This document shows positions 1 through 8,500 of a stretch of 36,169 nucleotides of DNA, piece after piece. Source of the DNA: a virus. Within the stretch, counting starts at the first letter, position 1. Every line of letters begins with the position of its first letter. Below the pieces are notes generated by a model. It saw only the letters and a list, made by a program, of their open reading frames with translations, was not told the origin of the DNA and did no database searches. Location of the stretch: the IMG/VR virus record IMGVR_UViG_3300027987_000175, positions 1-36,169 of that record; one strand, written 5' to 3'. The translations under genes and the position numbers were made by a program.

Positions 1-87
1 GCCGTCCGCTCTCCCCCCGGCCGATCGTTTCCCATCGGGCAACCGGGCAGGACAACACGGACCGTAACCAACAGGGGGTGAGACCCC

Positions 88-522
88 ATGTCGACACCGA
101 AGGGCCCGACCTGCGCCTGCGGGTGCGGCACGGTGCTGCCCCCGCGCATCGGCCCGGGCCGCCCGCCCAAGTACCTCGCCGAGCACGCGCCGGACAAGCG
201 GCAGGGCCGGCGCAACCGGCGCGCCGAGCTGCCGGGCGTGCCGAGCGACGGCCTCGCGTCCGTGACGCCGCTCGGCGGCACCCGGCCCGAGCCGACCGAG
301 CCCCCGCTCGTGGCAGCCACCCGGACCGAGCTCGCGGCGGCCGGGCGCGACGTCACCCCCGAGGGCCTCATCACGCTGCAGCTCGCGTGGCAGATCAGCG
401 TCGGCGGCGGCACGCAGGCCGGGCTCGCCGCGCTCGTGCGCGAGTTCCACGCGACCAAGGCCCGGGCGCTCGACGGCGCCGACGAGCAGGGCGACCCCGT
501 CGTCGAGATTTTCGGATCATGA
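88..522 (+). CDS. Putative small terminase subunit
   Basis: A 144-residue protein with a purine-rich ribosome site (AGGGGGTGAG) just before the ATG. The N-terminus has a short cysteine motif, C-A-C-G-C-G, followed by GRPPKY, resembling degenerate zinc knuckles of actinobacterial DNA-binding proteins. The C-terminal third (about residues 95-130) reads as amphipathic helix and could mediate oligomerisation. The role as DNA-recognition subunit of the packaging motor is inferred mainly from position: first late gene, two genes before the large terminase, beside a phased repeat array that could be its binding site. The sequence itself is not diagnostic; another DNA-binding protein is possible. Confidence 0.55.
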   Translation: MSTPKGPTCACGCGTVLPPRIGPGRPPKYLAEHAPDKRQGRRNRRAELPGVPSDGLASVTPLGGTRPEPTEPPLVAATRTELAAAGRDVTPEGLITLQLAWQISVGGGTQAGLAALVREFHATKARALDGADEQGDPVVEIFGS

Positions 523-526
523 CCGT

Positions 527-689
527 GCTCGCCGCTGCTCGCCGGGTGCTCGCCTGGCGCTCGTCGCCGCTCGGCACCTGCTCGCCGTTGCTCGGTCCTG
601 CTCGGCTCGTGCTCGCTCACGCTCGGGCTGAGCTCGCCTGCAGCTCGTCGACGCTCGGCGGGTGCTCGTGATGGGCCGGTTCCTGCTCG
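527..689. repeat. Helically phased GCTCG array
   Basis: GCTCG starts at 527, 537, 548, 559, 569, 580, 590, 600, 611, 621, 632, 643, 653 and 664: 14 copies, each 10 or 11 bases apart, mean 10.5. One extra off-phase copy lies at 605 and one at 685, two turns after the last. Bases between copies vary, so this is not a simple tandem duplication. The array begins five bases after the first gene's stop codon and runs up to the start of the next gene. A candidate protein-binding or bending site, perhaps for terminase. Confidence 0.85.
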
Positions 690-1129
690 AAGTGCTGTGC
701 GGGCCGCCGACGGCGGGCAAGAGCACATGGGCCGAGCTCGCGGCGGCCGGCGACCTCGTGAGCGGCGATGACGTGCGGCTGTGGGGCGCGCAGGGGCACG
801 TCGCGCTCGAACAGGCGCACCACGCGGCGAGCGAGCTGCTCGCGGGCGGCCGCTCGGTCACGGTCGACGCGTGCGCGATGAACGCTCGGCGCCGGGCCCG
901 GTGGCGTGAGCTCGCGGCCGAGCACGGGGCGAGCACCCGGCTCGTCGTGTTTGACGTCGCCCCGAGCGAGGCGTACCGGCGGAACCACCGGAGGCCGATA
1001 CGCGAGCGGGTGCCGAACCTGTCGGCCTACCTCCGGGAGTGGCCGAGCGAGCGAGCGGCGGCCGTCGCCGAGCCGTGGGGCGAGATCGTGCTCGCGGCCG
1101 AGGTCCGGGCGTCAGCGGACGAGTGGTGA
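671..1129 (+). CDS. P-loop kinase / polynucleotide kinase-like protein
   Basis: A 152-residue protein with a textbook Walker A motif, GPPTAGKST, at about residues 11-19, an SGDD segment near 32, and an arginine-rich lid-like region (EAYRRNHRRPIRERV) in the second half. This matches small P-loop kinases of the T4 polynucleotide kinase/zeta-toxin type, lacking a phosphatase domain. A nucleic-acid 5'-kinase is possible, but the substrate cannot be told. The ATG at 671 was chosen; in-frame GTG codons at 662 and 668 lie inside the GCTCG array. Its position between the two terminase genes is unusual. It overlaps the terminase start by four bases. Confidence 0.65.
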   Translation: MGRFLLEVLCGPPTAGKSTWAELAAAGDLVSGDDVRLWGAQGHVALEQAHHAASELLAGGRSVTVDACAMNARRRARWRELAAEHGASTRLVVFDVAPSEAYRRNHRRPIRERVPNLSAYLREWPSERAAAVAEPWGEIVLAAEVRASADEW

Positions 1130-2646
1130 CCCTCGCACTGCCCGAGCGTGACGAGCTGCTCGTGCCGCCCGCGCACGTGTGGCGGCCGCCGCGACAACGG
1201 AGCATGGCGCCGCAGCTCGCCCGCCTGGCGGACGCGCTCGGGCGGCCGCTCGACCCCGAGCAGGTGTTCGCGGCCGACGTGCTCACCGGGCAGCGCGCCG
1301 ACGGCCGGTCGGCGAGCCTCGGCGCGGCGATCATCGCGCCGCGCCAGAACGTCAAGTCGTGGCTGTTCGAGCTGATCGCGCTCGGGCGCCTGCTGTCGCC
1401 CGGTGGCGACCGGCTCGTCGTCTGGTCGGCGCACGAGGTCAAGACAGCTCAGGAGTCGTTCACCGACCTGCAGCTGCTCGTCGATCAGCACCGGTGGCTG
1501 CGACGCAGGGTGACCAAGGTCATCCGGGCGAACGGCAAGGAAGGGATCGAGTTCGCCGGGGGTCGGCGACTGCAGATCAGGGCGAGGATCAAGACCGGCG
1601 GCCGTGGCCTGTCGGGCGACTGCGTGTTCCTCGACGAGGCGTTCGCGCTGACCCCGGCCCACATGGGGTCGCTGCTGCCGATCCTGTCGACCCGCAGCCG
1701 CGCGGCCGTGTTCTACGGCTCGTCGGCCGGGCTCGTGACGTCCGACGTCCTGCGCGGCATCCGTGACCGTGGTCGCCGCGGCGGCCGTGGCGCACCGGCC
1801 TACGTCGAGTGGTGCGTGCCCGGTTCGCTGCTGCAGCCCGGGTGCGCGCAGCTGAAGTGTCTGCACGCCGTCGGCACGCCCGGCTGCACCCTCGATCGCG
1901 AGGAACTGTGGATCGCCGCGAACCTCGCCGCGTACCCGGGCCGGCGCATCTCGATCGAGTACCTGCGCGAGGAACGGGGCGAGCTGCCCCCGGCCGAGTT
2001 CGCGCGCGAGCGGCTCGGCTGGTGGGACGAGGACGGCGGGTCGCTCGTCACGATCCCGCTCGCCTCGTGGGACCTGCGTACCGACCCGCGCAGCCGGATC
2101 ACCGGGCGCCGGTCGATCGCGTTCGACATCACCCCTGATCGCAAGGTCGCGGCCATCGCGGGCGCCGGGTGGCGCGGCGACGACGAGAAGCACCTCGCGT
2201 TGATCGAGCACCGGGCCGGTACCTCGTGGCTCGTGCCCCGCCTGCTGCAGCTCGTCGAGAAGCACGACCCGGCCGCCGTGGTCGTCGACGGCGCCTCGCC
2301 GGCCGCGACCGAGATCGAGGCGCTCAAGCAGGCCGGGCTGCGGCTGCGGACGGCCGACAACCCGCACGGGCAGCTCGTCGTGCTCGGCGCTTCGGACATG
2401 GCCCGGGCCTGCGGCCTGCTGTACGACGCCGTCGCGGGCGACGAGCCCGACGCATGGCACCGGGGCGACCCGGTGCTGCAGACCTCGCTCAAGGGCGCCG
2501 CCCGGCGGCCGATGGGTGACGGCGGGTGGGCGTTCGGGCGGCGGCAGTCCGATGCCGACATCAGCCCGATCGTCGCCGTGACCGAAGCGCACTACGGCCT
2601 GATGACTGCACCCCCCGACCGGGGGCCGATGGTGGCGTGGAGGTGA
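1126..2646 (+). CDS. terL: Large terminase subunit (packaging ATPase/nuclease)
   Basis: About 506 residues from GTG 1126, which overlaps the previous stop as GTGA (GTG 1123 is an alternative). The protein pumps DNA into proheads and cuts the concatemer. The ATPase has a Walker A-type loop APRQNVKS at residues 71-78, where the usual Gly of RQNGKS/T is Val, and Walker B VFLDE at 167-171. The C-terminal half has nuclease-like acidic segments, IAFDITPD and VVVDGAS. Length and order before the portal fit a phage TerL. Confidence 0.93.
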   Translation: MTLALPERDELLVPPAHVWRPPRQRSMAPQLARLADALGRPLDPEQVFAADVLTGQRADGRSASLGAAIIAPRQNVKSWLFELIALGRLLSPGGDRLVVWSAHEVKTAQESFTDLQLLVDQHRWLRRRVTKVIRANGKEGIEFAGGRRLQIRARIKTGGRGLSGDCVFLDEAFALTPAHMGSLLPILSTRSRAAVFYGSSAGLVTSDVLRGIRDRGRRGGRGAPAYVEWCVPGSLLQPGCAQLKCLHAVGTPGCTLDREELWIAANLAAYPGRRISIEYLREERGELPPAEFARERLGWWDEDGGSLVTIPLASWDLRTDPRSRITGRRSIAFDITPDRKVAAIAGAGWRGDDEKHLALIEHRAGTSWLVPRLLQLVEKHDPAAVVVDGASPAATEIEALKQAGLRLRTADNPHGQLVVLGASDMARACGLLYDAVAGDEPDAWHRGDPVLQTSLKGAARRPMGDGGWAFGRRQSDADISPIVAVTEAHYGLMTAPPDRGPMVAWR

Positions 2647-2650
2647 CGCG

Positions 2651-2854
2651 TTGCACGAGCTCGTGCTGACCGCGCTCGAAGTGGCGTTCGTGGTCCTGCT
2701 CGCGGCCGGGTGCGGCCTCGTCGTCGTCGGCCTGGTCGACGGCCTCGTCGGCATCGGCCTCGGCCTGATCGCTGCCGGGTTCGTGTCGCTCGCCTCGGCC
2801 GAGACTGCCCGCCGGGCCCACGGTGACACCCCGAAGGGTGGCGACGACTCGTGA
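2651..2854 (+). CDS. Small two-helix membrane protein
   Basis: A 67-residue protein starting at TTG 2651, supported by GGAGG at 2639-2643 with good spacing. Two hydrophobic stretches (about residues 5-25 and 28-48) predict a membrane hairpin with a short polar tail. It sits between terminase and portal and overlaps the portal start. No function can be assigned. The rare start and small size leave some doubt, but the frame is well filled and the overlap pattern matches its neighbours. Confidence 0.6.
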   Translation: MHELVLTALEVAFVVLLAAGCGLVVVGLVDGLVGIGLGLIAAGFVSLASAETARRAHGDTPKGGDDS

Positions 2855-4254
2855 CGCTGTTCCACCGGACCTCGGCCGCTGTCACGGAACGCGCGCCCGC
2901 GCAGCAGCTGCCCGCCCGGGCCTCGGCCGATTGGTGGGCCGATCAGCTGCTGTCGTACGGCGGCGCGCTGTACCCGACGATCGCGCCCGGGGTCATGACG
3001 ACGTACGGCCAGAACCGCGCCGAGGCCATCGCCGACGACTTCACGGGCTACGTCATGGGCATGCTGCGCGCCTGCGCGCCGGTGGCGTCCGTGGAGGGGT
3101 TCCGCACGCGGGTGCTCAGCGAGGCCCGGTTCGTGTATCAGCGCATCCTCGGCGGCCGCCCGGGCGAGATGTTCTCGGCCTCGACGCTCGACCGGCTCGA
3201 CCGGCCGTGGACCGGCGGCACGACCGGCGACCTCATCACGCGGATGGTGCTGCACGCGGATTTCGGCGGCGCGTCGTACGTCTACCGGGGCGCGTCCGAC
3301 CTGATCATCCTGCGGCCCGACTGGGTCGACATCGTGTTGACCGAGCGTTTCGAGTCGATCGGCGGCGTGCAGCGGCAGGTCGGGTGGGAGCGCCTCGGGT
3401 ACGCGTGGTGGGAGGGCGGACGGCAGTCCGGGGTCGACCCCGTGATCCTCATGCCCGACGAGGTGTGCCAGTTCTCGCCGTGGCCCGACCCGCTCGCCTC
3501 GTGGCGCGGCATGTCGTGGCTGACGCCGCTCGTGCGCGAAGTGCAAGCCGACCGCCAGGCGACGGCCCACAAGCAGGAGTTCCTGAAGAACGCCGCGACC
3601 CCGAACCTCGCCGTGAGCCTGCGCGACGCCGCGACCCCGAAGCAGTTCCGCGAGTTCGTCGACGCGATGGACGAGGCGCACGCGGGCAGCAAGAACGCAG
3701 GCAAGACGCTGTACCTCGGCGGCGGCGCCGACGTGACCGTCGTCGGCAAGGACATGAAAGAGATCGACTTCGGGTCGATCGTCGGGAAGGGCGAGACCCG
3801 AATCGCGAACGCCGCCGGGGTGCACCCGGTCGTCGTCGGGTTCAGCGAGGGGATGCAGGGCAGCTCGCTCAACGCCGGGAACTACGGCGCAGCCAAGCGG
3901 ATGACCGTCGACGGCACGCTGCGGCCGACGTGGCGCAACCTCGCCGGGTCGCTCGAAGTGCTGTTCCCGCCGCCGTCGCCCCCGCGCGGGCAGCAGTTCA
4001 GCCCGGCCCGCCTGACGATGGACGTCCGCGACGTCGCGTTCCTGCGCGATGACGCGATGGACGCAGCCAAGATCAGTCAGACCGAGGCGTCGACCATGCG
4101 GACCCTGCTCGATGCAGGGTTCACCCCCGAGTCGATCAAGGCTGCGATCACAGCCGGGGGCGACTGGACGCTGCTCGTGCACTCCGGGCTGTTCTCCGTG
4201 CAGCTGCAGCCCCCGAACACACCCGCGCCGAGCCCGGCGCCGGCCGGCGCCTGA
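2851..4254 (+). CDS. Portal protein (HK97-like)
   Basis: A 467-residue protein forming the dodecameric ring at the capsid vertex, through which DNA is packaged and ejected. It starts at GTG 2851, overlapping the previous stop. Around residue 230 the segment ADRQATAHKQEFLKNAATP, followed by a Leu-Ala-Val-Ser strand, matches the conserved helix and 'nga-P' region of HK97/phi-type portals. The C-terminus is Pro/Ala-rich and probably disordered. Order terminase-portal-protease-capsid confirms the call. Confidence 0.9.
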   Translation: MTLFHRTSAAVTERAPAQQLPARASADWWADQLLSYGGALYPTIAPGVMTTYGQNRAEAIADDFTGYVMGMLRACAPVASVEGFRTRVLSEARFVYQRILGGRPGEMFSASTLDRLDRPWTGGTTGDLITRMVLHADFGGASYVYRGASDLIILRPDWVDIVLTERFESIGGVQRQVGWERLGYAWWEGGRQSGVDPVILMPDEVCQFSPWPDPLASWRGMSWLTPLVREVQADRQATAHKQEFLKNAATPNLAVSLRDAATPKQFREFVDAMDEAHAGSKNAGKTLYLGGGADVTVVGKDMKEIDFGSIVGKGETRIANAAGVHPVVVGFSEGMQGSSLNAGNYGAAKRMTVDGTLRPTWRNLAGSLEVLFPPPSPPRGQQFSPARLTMDVRDVAFLRDDAMDAAKISQTEASTMRTLLDAGFTPESIKAAITAGGDWTLLVHSGLFSVQLQPPNTPAPSPAPAGA

Positions 4255-4269
4255 AAGGGGTCACGAAAC

Positions 4270-5082
4270 GTGGACGTGATGCGCGAGCTCGACATCGTGC
4301 GGGCGCTCCCGGCGCAGCGGCAGCCGCTGTGCCTGCGCTCGTCGAGCGGCAGCGACCTGCCCATCCTCGAAGTGCGGTTCTCGCCGTTCGACCGGTGGTA
4401 CGAGGTCAACTCGTGGTGGGAAGGCAACTTCATGGAGCGCACCGTGCCCGGTGCGTTCAGCAAGACGATGGGCGAGGCCCGGGCCGCCGCCGTGATGCCG
4501 GTCAAGATGCTGTTCGACCACGGGTACGACCCGTCGATCGGTAACAAGCCGCTGAGCACGGTCGACGAGCTCGACGAGGAGGACGACTCGGCCGTCGCCC
4601 GCGGGCAGCTGTTCGACACGCAGTACGTGCGCGAGCTGCTGCCCGGCCTGCAGGCCGGGGTGTACGGGTCGAGCTTCCGGTTCCGCGTGATTCAGGACGC
4701 GTGGAACGACGAGCCCGGGACGAGCGACTACAACCCGAAGGGCTTGCCCGAGCGCAGCATCACCGAGGTCCGGCTGTTCGAGCAGGGGCCCGTGACGTTC
4801 CCGGCCAACCCGTCGGCGACCGCCGGGCTCCGCTCGGCCGTGTCGCTGACCGACACCTATTACGACCGCCTGCGCGGCAGGCACCCGGGGGCCGTCGAGG
4901 CTCTCGCCGCACGCGCGCAGGCGTTCCGCACCCCCGACCGGCAGGCAGCCGCGCAGAGCACTGCCGACGGCCCGGGGGCCGCGCAGCACCACCCGATCGA
5001 GCCGGCCTCGCGCCACTCGGGCGGGATCGACGCGCGCCGTCGGCGCGCCGTCCTACTCGAAGCGATGGGGAAGAACCGATGA
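4270..5082 (+). CDS. Prohead maturation protease (HK97/S78 family)
   Basis: 270 residues from GTG 4270, nine bases after AAAGGGG; ATG 4279 is an alternative. The serine protease removes scaffold segments in the prohead. Catalytic candidates are His84 in LFDHG and Ser134/Ser135 in GSSFRFRV, spaced as in S78 proteases; the ITEVRLFEQGPVTFPANPSA strand is also typical. The last 70 residues are basic, probably a self-cleaved tail. Its stop overlaps the capsid ATG. Confidence 0.92.
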   Translation: MDVMRELDIVRALPAQRQPLCLRSSSGSDLPILEVRFSPFDRWYEVNSWWEGNFMERTVPGAFSKTMGEARAAAVMPVKMLFDHGYDPSIGNKPLSTVDELDEEDDSAVARGQLFDTQYVRELLPGLQAGVYGSSFRFRVIQDAWNDEPGTSDYNPKGLPERSITEVRLFEQGPVTFPANPSATAGLRSAVSLTDTYYDRLRGRHPGAVEALAARAQAFRTPDRQAAAQSTADGPGAAQHHPIEPASRHSGGIDARRRRAVLLEAMGKNR

Positions 5083-6530
5083 CACTGGAGCAGCTGCGTG
5101 CCCGGCACGCAGAGATCATGACCGCGCTGCGCGGCATCCACGAGGCGGCGGGCGAGAACGCGCTGACCGACGAGCAGGGCACGCAGTGGCAGACGCTCGA
5201 CGACGAGCGGGCGCAGGTCGAGGCGTCGATCGAGCGCGAGTCGCGGCGGGCGAGCATCGCCGACCGGCTGCGCACCGCGCCGCAGGCCGACGGCGACCGC
5301 CAGGCGGACCGTCCCGCGCAGACGCTGCGCACCGAGGGCGGGCAGTTCGGCGCGAACGTCATCGTTCGCGAGGACCCGCAGGACGCGCTGCGCGACCGCA
5401 GCCACGCGCCGGGCTCCCGGGCCCGTCAGCGGCAGCTCGTCGAGGCGAACCTGCGGGCGATCGAGCCGTACCTCGACGACGCCGACCACGAGCGGAACGT
5501 CGAGAAGCTGCTGCGGCGCCACGCGCACCGCACGTGGTGGACCGAGAACCTGCTCGCCCGGTCCAGCGAGGTCTACGCCGACGCGTTCTCGAAGGTCATG
5601 CGCGGGCACCCCGAGCTGCTGACCGACGAGGAGCGCACCGCGATCAGCGTCGGCACGAACGCCAACGGCGGTTACCTCGTGCCGACCTACCTCGACCCGA
5701 CCGTGCTCATCACGAACAACGGGTCGAGCAACGTCATGCGGCAGTACGCGACCGTCAAGACGCTCGTCGAGGGCAAGACGTGGAACGGCGTCACCTCGGC
5801 CGGGGTCACGGCCTCGTGGGACGCCGAGCTCGCCGAGGTGTCGGACGACAGCCCGACGTTCGCGGGCCCGTCGATCGGCCTCGGCAAGCCGCAGGCGTTC
5901 GTGCAGGCGTCCGTCGAGTCGTTCGAGGACATCGCCGGGCTGAGCTCGGACATCATGATGATGTTCGCCGACGCGCGCGACAACCTCGAAGGTGCCGCGC
6001 ACATGACGGGCACGGGCACCCTGCCCGAGCCGAAGGGCCTGTTCACGGCGATCAACGCGTCGAGCACGCTGCAGATCGTCAGCACCACGGCCGCCACCAT
6101 CGGCGAGGTGGACCTCGACGCCGTCGTCGAGGCGCTGCCGGTCCGCTGGCGGCGCAACGCGTCGTGGGTGCTGCACGTGAAGTACGCGAACGCGATCAAG
6201 CGGCTCGGCACGGCCGTGAGCTCGACCTACTCGGGCGACCTGACCATGCCGACCGCGCAGACGATCCTCGGGTACCGGCAGATCGTCACCGACGACGCGC
6301 CGTCGACGCAGACGACCACGGCGAAGGATCAGGAGATCGTGTTCGCCGACCTCTCGCAGTACGTGATCGTCGACAAGCCCGGCGGCACGTCGGTCGAGTT
6401 CGTGCCGGTCCTCATGGGCAGCAACGGCCGCCCGAACGGCGCCCGGGGCTACTGGATGCACTGGCGGACCGGGGCCGACATGCCCGTGCTCGCGGCCGGC
6501 CGCATCCTGCTCGACAAGACCTCGGCCTGA
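5079..6530 (+). CDS. Major capsid protein (HK97 fold) with N-terminal delta domain
   Basis: 483 residues from ATG 5079, overlapping the protease stop. Residues 1-75 are charged coiled coil (EQLRARHAEIMTALRGIHEAA...), the built-in scaffold (delta) domain; a second charged segment reaches about residue 180. The mature HK97-fold part begins near NANGGYLVPTYLDPTVL and includes the ARDNLEGAAHMTGTGTLPEPKGLF region characteristic of the family. No separate scaffold gene is seen, consistent with fusion. A strong hairpin follows the stop. Confidence 0.95.
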   Translation: MTLEQLRARHAEIMTALRGIHEAAGENALTDEQGTQWQTLDDERAQVEASIERESRRASIADRLRTAPQADGDRQADRPAQTLRTEGGQFGANVIVREDPQDALRDRSHAPGSRARQRQLVEANLRAIEPYLDDADHERNVEKLLRRHAHRTWWTENLLARSSEVYADAFSKVMRGHPELLTDEERTAISVGTNANGGYLVPTYLDPTVLITNNGSSNVMRQYATVKTLVEGKTWNGVTSAGVTASWDAELAEVSDDSPTFAGPSIGLGKPQAFVQASVESFEDIAGLSSDIMMMFADARDNLEGAAHMTGTGTLPEPKGLFTAINASSTLQIVSTTAATIGEVDLDAVVEALPVRWRRNASWVLHVKYANAIKRLGTAVSSTYSGDLTMPTAQTILGYRQIVTDDAPSTQTTTAKDQEIVFADLSQYVIVDKPGGTSVEFVPVLMGSNGRPNGARGYWMHWRTGADMPVLAAGRILLDKTSA

Positions 6531-6537
6531 CCCACCC

Positions 6538-6578
6538 GGCGCAGCCCGGGCCCGCTACTCCCGGGCCCGGGCTGCGCC
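6538..6578 (+). terminator. Strong hairpin after the capsid gene
   Basis: A perfect 17-bp GC-rich stem (6538-6554 with 6562-6578) and a 7-base loop, starting eight bases after the capsid stop. No U-run follows, common in high-GC genomes. It may be a partial terminator or 3' stabiliser that gives more capsid than downstream connector mRNA. Confidence 0.8.
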
Positions 6579-6621
6579 GTCCCATGTCACGAAACACCAC
6601 CCACGAGAGGCAGCTGCCCCC

Positions 6622-6870
6622 ATGCGCATGGTCCTGCACCGCACCCCGGTCACCGTCCGGCACCCCGTCACGCACCAGTGGCTCGGCCTGCGCCGCGGCG
6701 ACGAGCTCGCCGACGACGACCCGATCGTCAACGACCCGACGTACGCGTGGCTGTTCGAGGACACCCCCGAGCCCGAGCGGCTCGACAGCGTGCCCGTCGA
6801 GCAGGCCACGGCCGCGCCGGGGGAGAGGCGGGCGACGCGCCGGCCCGCGCGCAAGGCGGCCGCCGAGTGA
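6622..6870 (+). CDS. Small head-module protein, unknown function
   Basis: 82 residues from ATG 6622 (ATG 6628 also possible) with a GAGAGG ribosome site. A compact N-terminal part with TVRHPVTHQWLGLRRGDEL and DPTYAWLFE is followed by a basic Arg/Ala tail. The layout recalls small proteins found next to capsid genes in actinobacteriophages and resembles the product of 9098-9379. It overlaps the glycosyltransferase start by four bases. Decoration or completion roles are guesses from position. Confidence 0.7.
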   Translation: MRMVLHRTPVTVRHPVTHQWLGLRRGDELADDDPIVNDPTYAWLFEDTPEPERLDSVPVEQATAAPGERRATRRPARKAAAE

Positions 6871-7652
6871 TCCCGGGGACCGTCATCCCGGCGTTCCTCG
6901 ACGGCGGCAAGTGGTCGGCGGCGTTCGGCGAGTCGTTCCTGCACCTGCTGCTGTCGGACATGATCGGGCAGGGCAGGCTGTTCGCGGCGGGCGCCTACCT
7001 GCGCGAGATGTGCTCGGCCTCGGGCATCGCCGACGGCCGCAATCAGGCGGCGGCGGCGTTCCTCGAACGGACCGACGGCGAGTGGCTGTGGTTCGTCGAT
7101 ACCGACATGGGTTTCGGGCCCGACGTCGTCGAGCAGCTGCTCGCCGTCGCCGACCCCGTCGACAGGCCGGTCGTCGGCGCGCTGTGTTTCGCGCACCGGC
7201 GCATCCGTCGTACCGAGCTGCGTGCCGAGCGGCTCGGCATCATCCCGACGCTGTACCGGTGGGTTGAGACCGAGGCCGAGGCCGGGTTCGCGCCCCTGCC
7301 GTCGTGGGAGCGTGGCGCCGTCCTGCGGGTCGGCGGCACCGGCGCGGCGTGCCTGCTGATCCACCGGTCGGCGCTCGAAGCGGTCGCGGCGAAGTACGGC
7401 CCCCGCTCGTGGTTCACGCCGATCACGCACCCGACGGCCTCGACGACGGGCGGCCCGCGCACGTTCTCCGAGGATCTGTCGTTCTGCCTGCGCCTGGCAG
7501 CGTGCGACCTGCCGCTGCACGTCGCGACCGGCGTGCAGACCACGCACGACAAGGGTGGCGCGTTCCTCGACCTCGAAGCGTACGAAGCGCAGCCGATCGA
7601 GTTCGGGGCCGGCGCCGTCGGCGTCGACGACCGACCCGGGGGTGAGGCATGA
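6867..7652 (+). CDS. GT-A fold glycosyltransferase (family 2-like)
   Basis: 261 residues from GTG 6867. Residues 53-82 (GIADGRNQAAAAFLER...WLWFVDTDMGF) contain the nucleotide-sugar site and the metal-binding D-T-D at 78-80; a late SEDLSFCLRL and HDKG match the ED and HxxG-like motifs of GT-A enzymes. It would transfer a sugar from a nucleotide-sugar donor. Location between capsid and connector genes suggests virion proteins as acceptors, as shown for some mycobacteriophages; wall sugars are an alternative. Confidence 0.8.
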   Translation: MIPGTVIPAFLDGGKWSAAFGESFLHLLLSDMIGQGRLFAAGAYLREMCSASGIADGRNQAAAAFLERTDGEWLWFVDTDMGFGPDVVEQLLAVADPVDRPVVGALCFAHRRIRRTELRAERLGIIPTLYRWVETEAEAGFAPLPSWERGAVLRVGGTGAACLLIHRSALEAVAAKYGPRSWFTPITHPTASTTGGPRTFSEDLSFCLRLAACDLPLHVATGVQTTHDKGGAFLDLEAYEAQPIEFGAGAVGVDDRPGGEA

Positions 7653-8500
7653 GTGCCGTCGACGTCGGCGACCCGTGGCCGGACCTCGCCGTCACGCTGA
7701 CCGGCGACCCCGACCTGCTCGTGCTGACGCTCACGCTGCCGGACCGCTCGACGCTCGTCGGCACCTACCCGGCCGCGCCCGGCGACGACGTCGTCATCAC
7801 CCGCGCCTCGGCCGGGTCGTTCAGCGCCCGGTACGTGACCACGCTGCCCGGCCGGCACACCTGCCGATGGGTCGGCACGGGCACCGTCGACGCGGCCCGC
7901 ACCGACGCGATCAACGTCAGTGCGTCGACGAACATCCCGCTGATCAGCCTCGCCGACATCCGCGAGCAGTGCCGCGCCAACGCCACCACGAGCGACGAGA
8001 CGCTGCGTTGGTACGGGCTCGTCGCCTCGCGCATGGCCGAGGACCACACGCAGCTGTGGCGGCAGCAGACGCTCGTCGAGACCTTCGACGGCGGCCGGTC
8101 GTTCCTGCAGCTGCAGCGGCCGGTCACGAGCGTGACGAGCGTCGTCGTCGACGGCACCGCGCTGACCGGTGGCGCCGGGGTCGCGTACACGCTCGACGGC
8201 CCGCGCGGGAAGCTGTACCGGGGCAGCTCGCAGTACCCGATCACGTGGCCCGGCGGCGTGCAGAACATCGTCGTGACCTACGCGGGCGGCCCGTCCGACG
8301 GCGTCGTGCCCGAGGACGTGCTGCAGGGCGTGCGCCTGCAGGTGCAGCACCTGTGGGACTCGCAGCGTGGCGGCGCCGGTGTGCCCCGGCAGTCGGGCGC
8401 CGACTTCACGACCGACCCGCGCACGGGCTACTCGATCCCGAACCGCGTGCTGGAGCTGTGGCGTAGCTCGATCCCGCAGGGTGGGGTGTTCGTCGCGTGA
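7649..8500 (+). CDS. Head-tail connector protein with N-terminal Ig-like extension
   Basis: 283 residues, ATGA overlap with the glycosyltransferase. Residues about 100-283 (SLADIREQCRANATTSDETLRWYGLVASRMAEDHT..., then VPEDVLQGVRLQVQHLWD) match the helical gp6/gp15-like connector that docks under the portal. The first 95 residues are beta-rich (LTLTLPDRSTLVGTYPA...YVTTLPGRHTCRWVG) and look like an Ig-like domain, possibly surface-exposed. The fusion is unusual in length for the family, which is often near 100-200 residues. Confidence 0.75.
   Translation: MSAVDVGDPWPDLAVTLTGDPDLLVLTLTLPDRSTLVGTYPAAPGDDVVITRASAGSFSARYVTTLPGRHTCRWVGTGTVDAARTDAINVSASTNIPLISLADIREQCRANATTSDETLRWYGLVASRMAEDHTQLWRQQTLVETFDGGRSFLQLQRPVTSVTSVVVDGTALTGGAGVAYTLDGPRGKLYRGSSQYPITWPGGVQNIVVTYAGGPSDGVVPEDVLQGVRLQVQHLWDSQRGGAGVPRQSGADFTTDPRTGYSIPNRVLELWRSSIPQGGVFVA

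Noticed and set aside
527-668. CRISPR-like array
   Set aside because: Repeats are only five bases with 5-6-base spacers; no cas genes and no CRISPR repeat structure.
78-671. Plus-strand frame spanning the first gene and the GCTCG array
   Set aside because: Product is Arg/Ala low-complexity, out of frame with the well-placed ATG at 88; the 10/11-base periodicity of the array does not fit codons.
1027-4182. Open frame of about 1050 codons on the minus strand
   Set aside because: It lies antisense to terminase and portal genes; in DNA with nearly all G/C third positions, antisense frames stay open by chance. Its product is Arg/His/Pro-rich with no domain.
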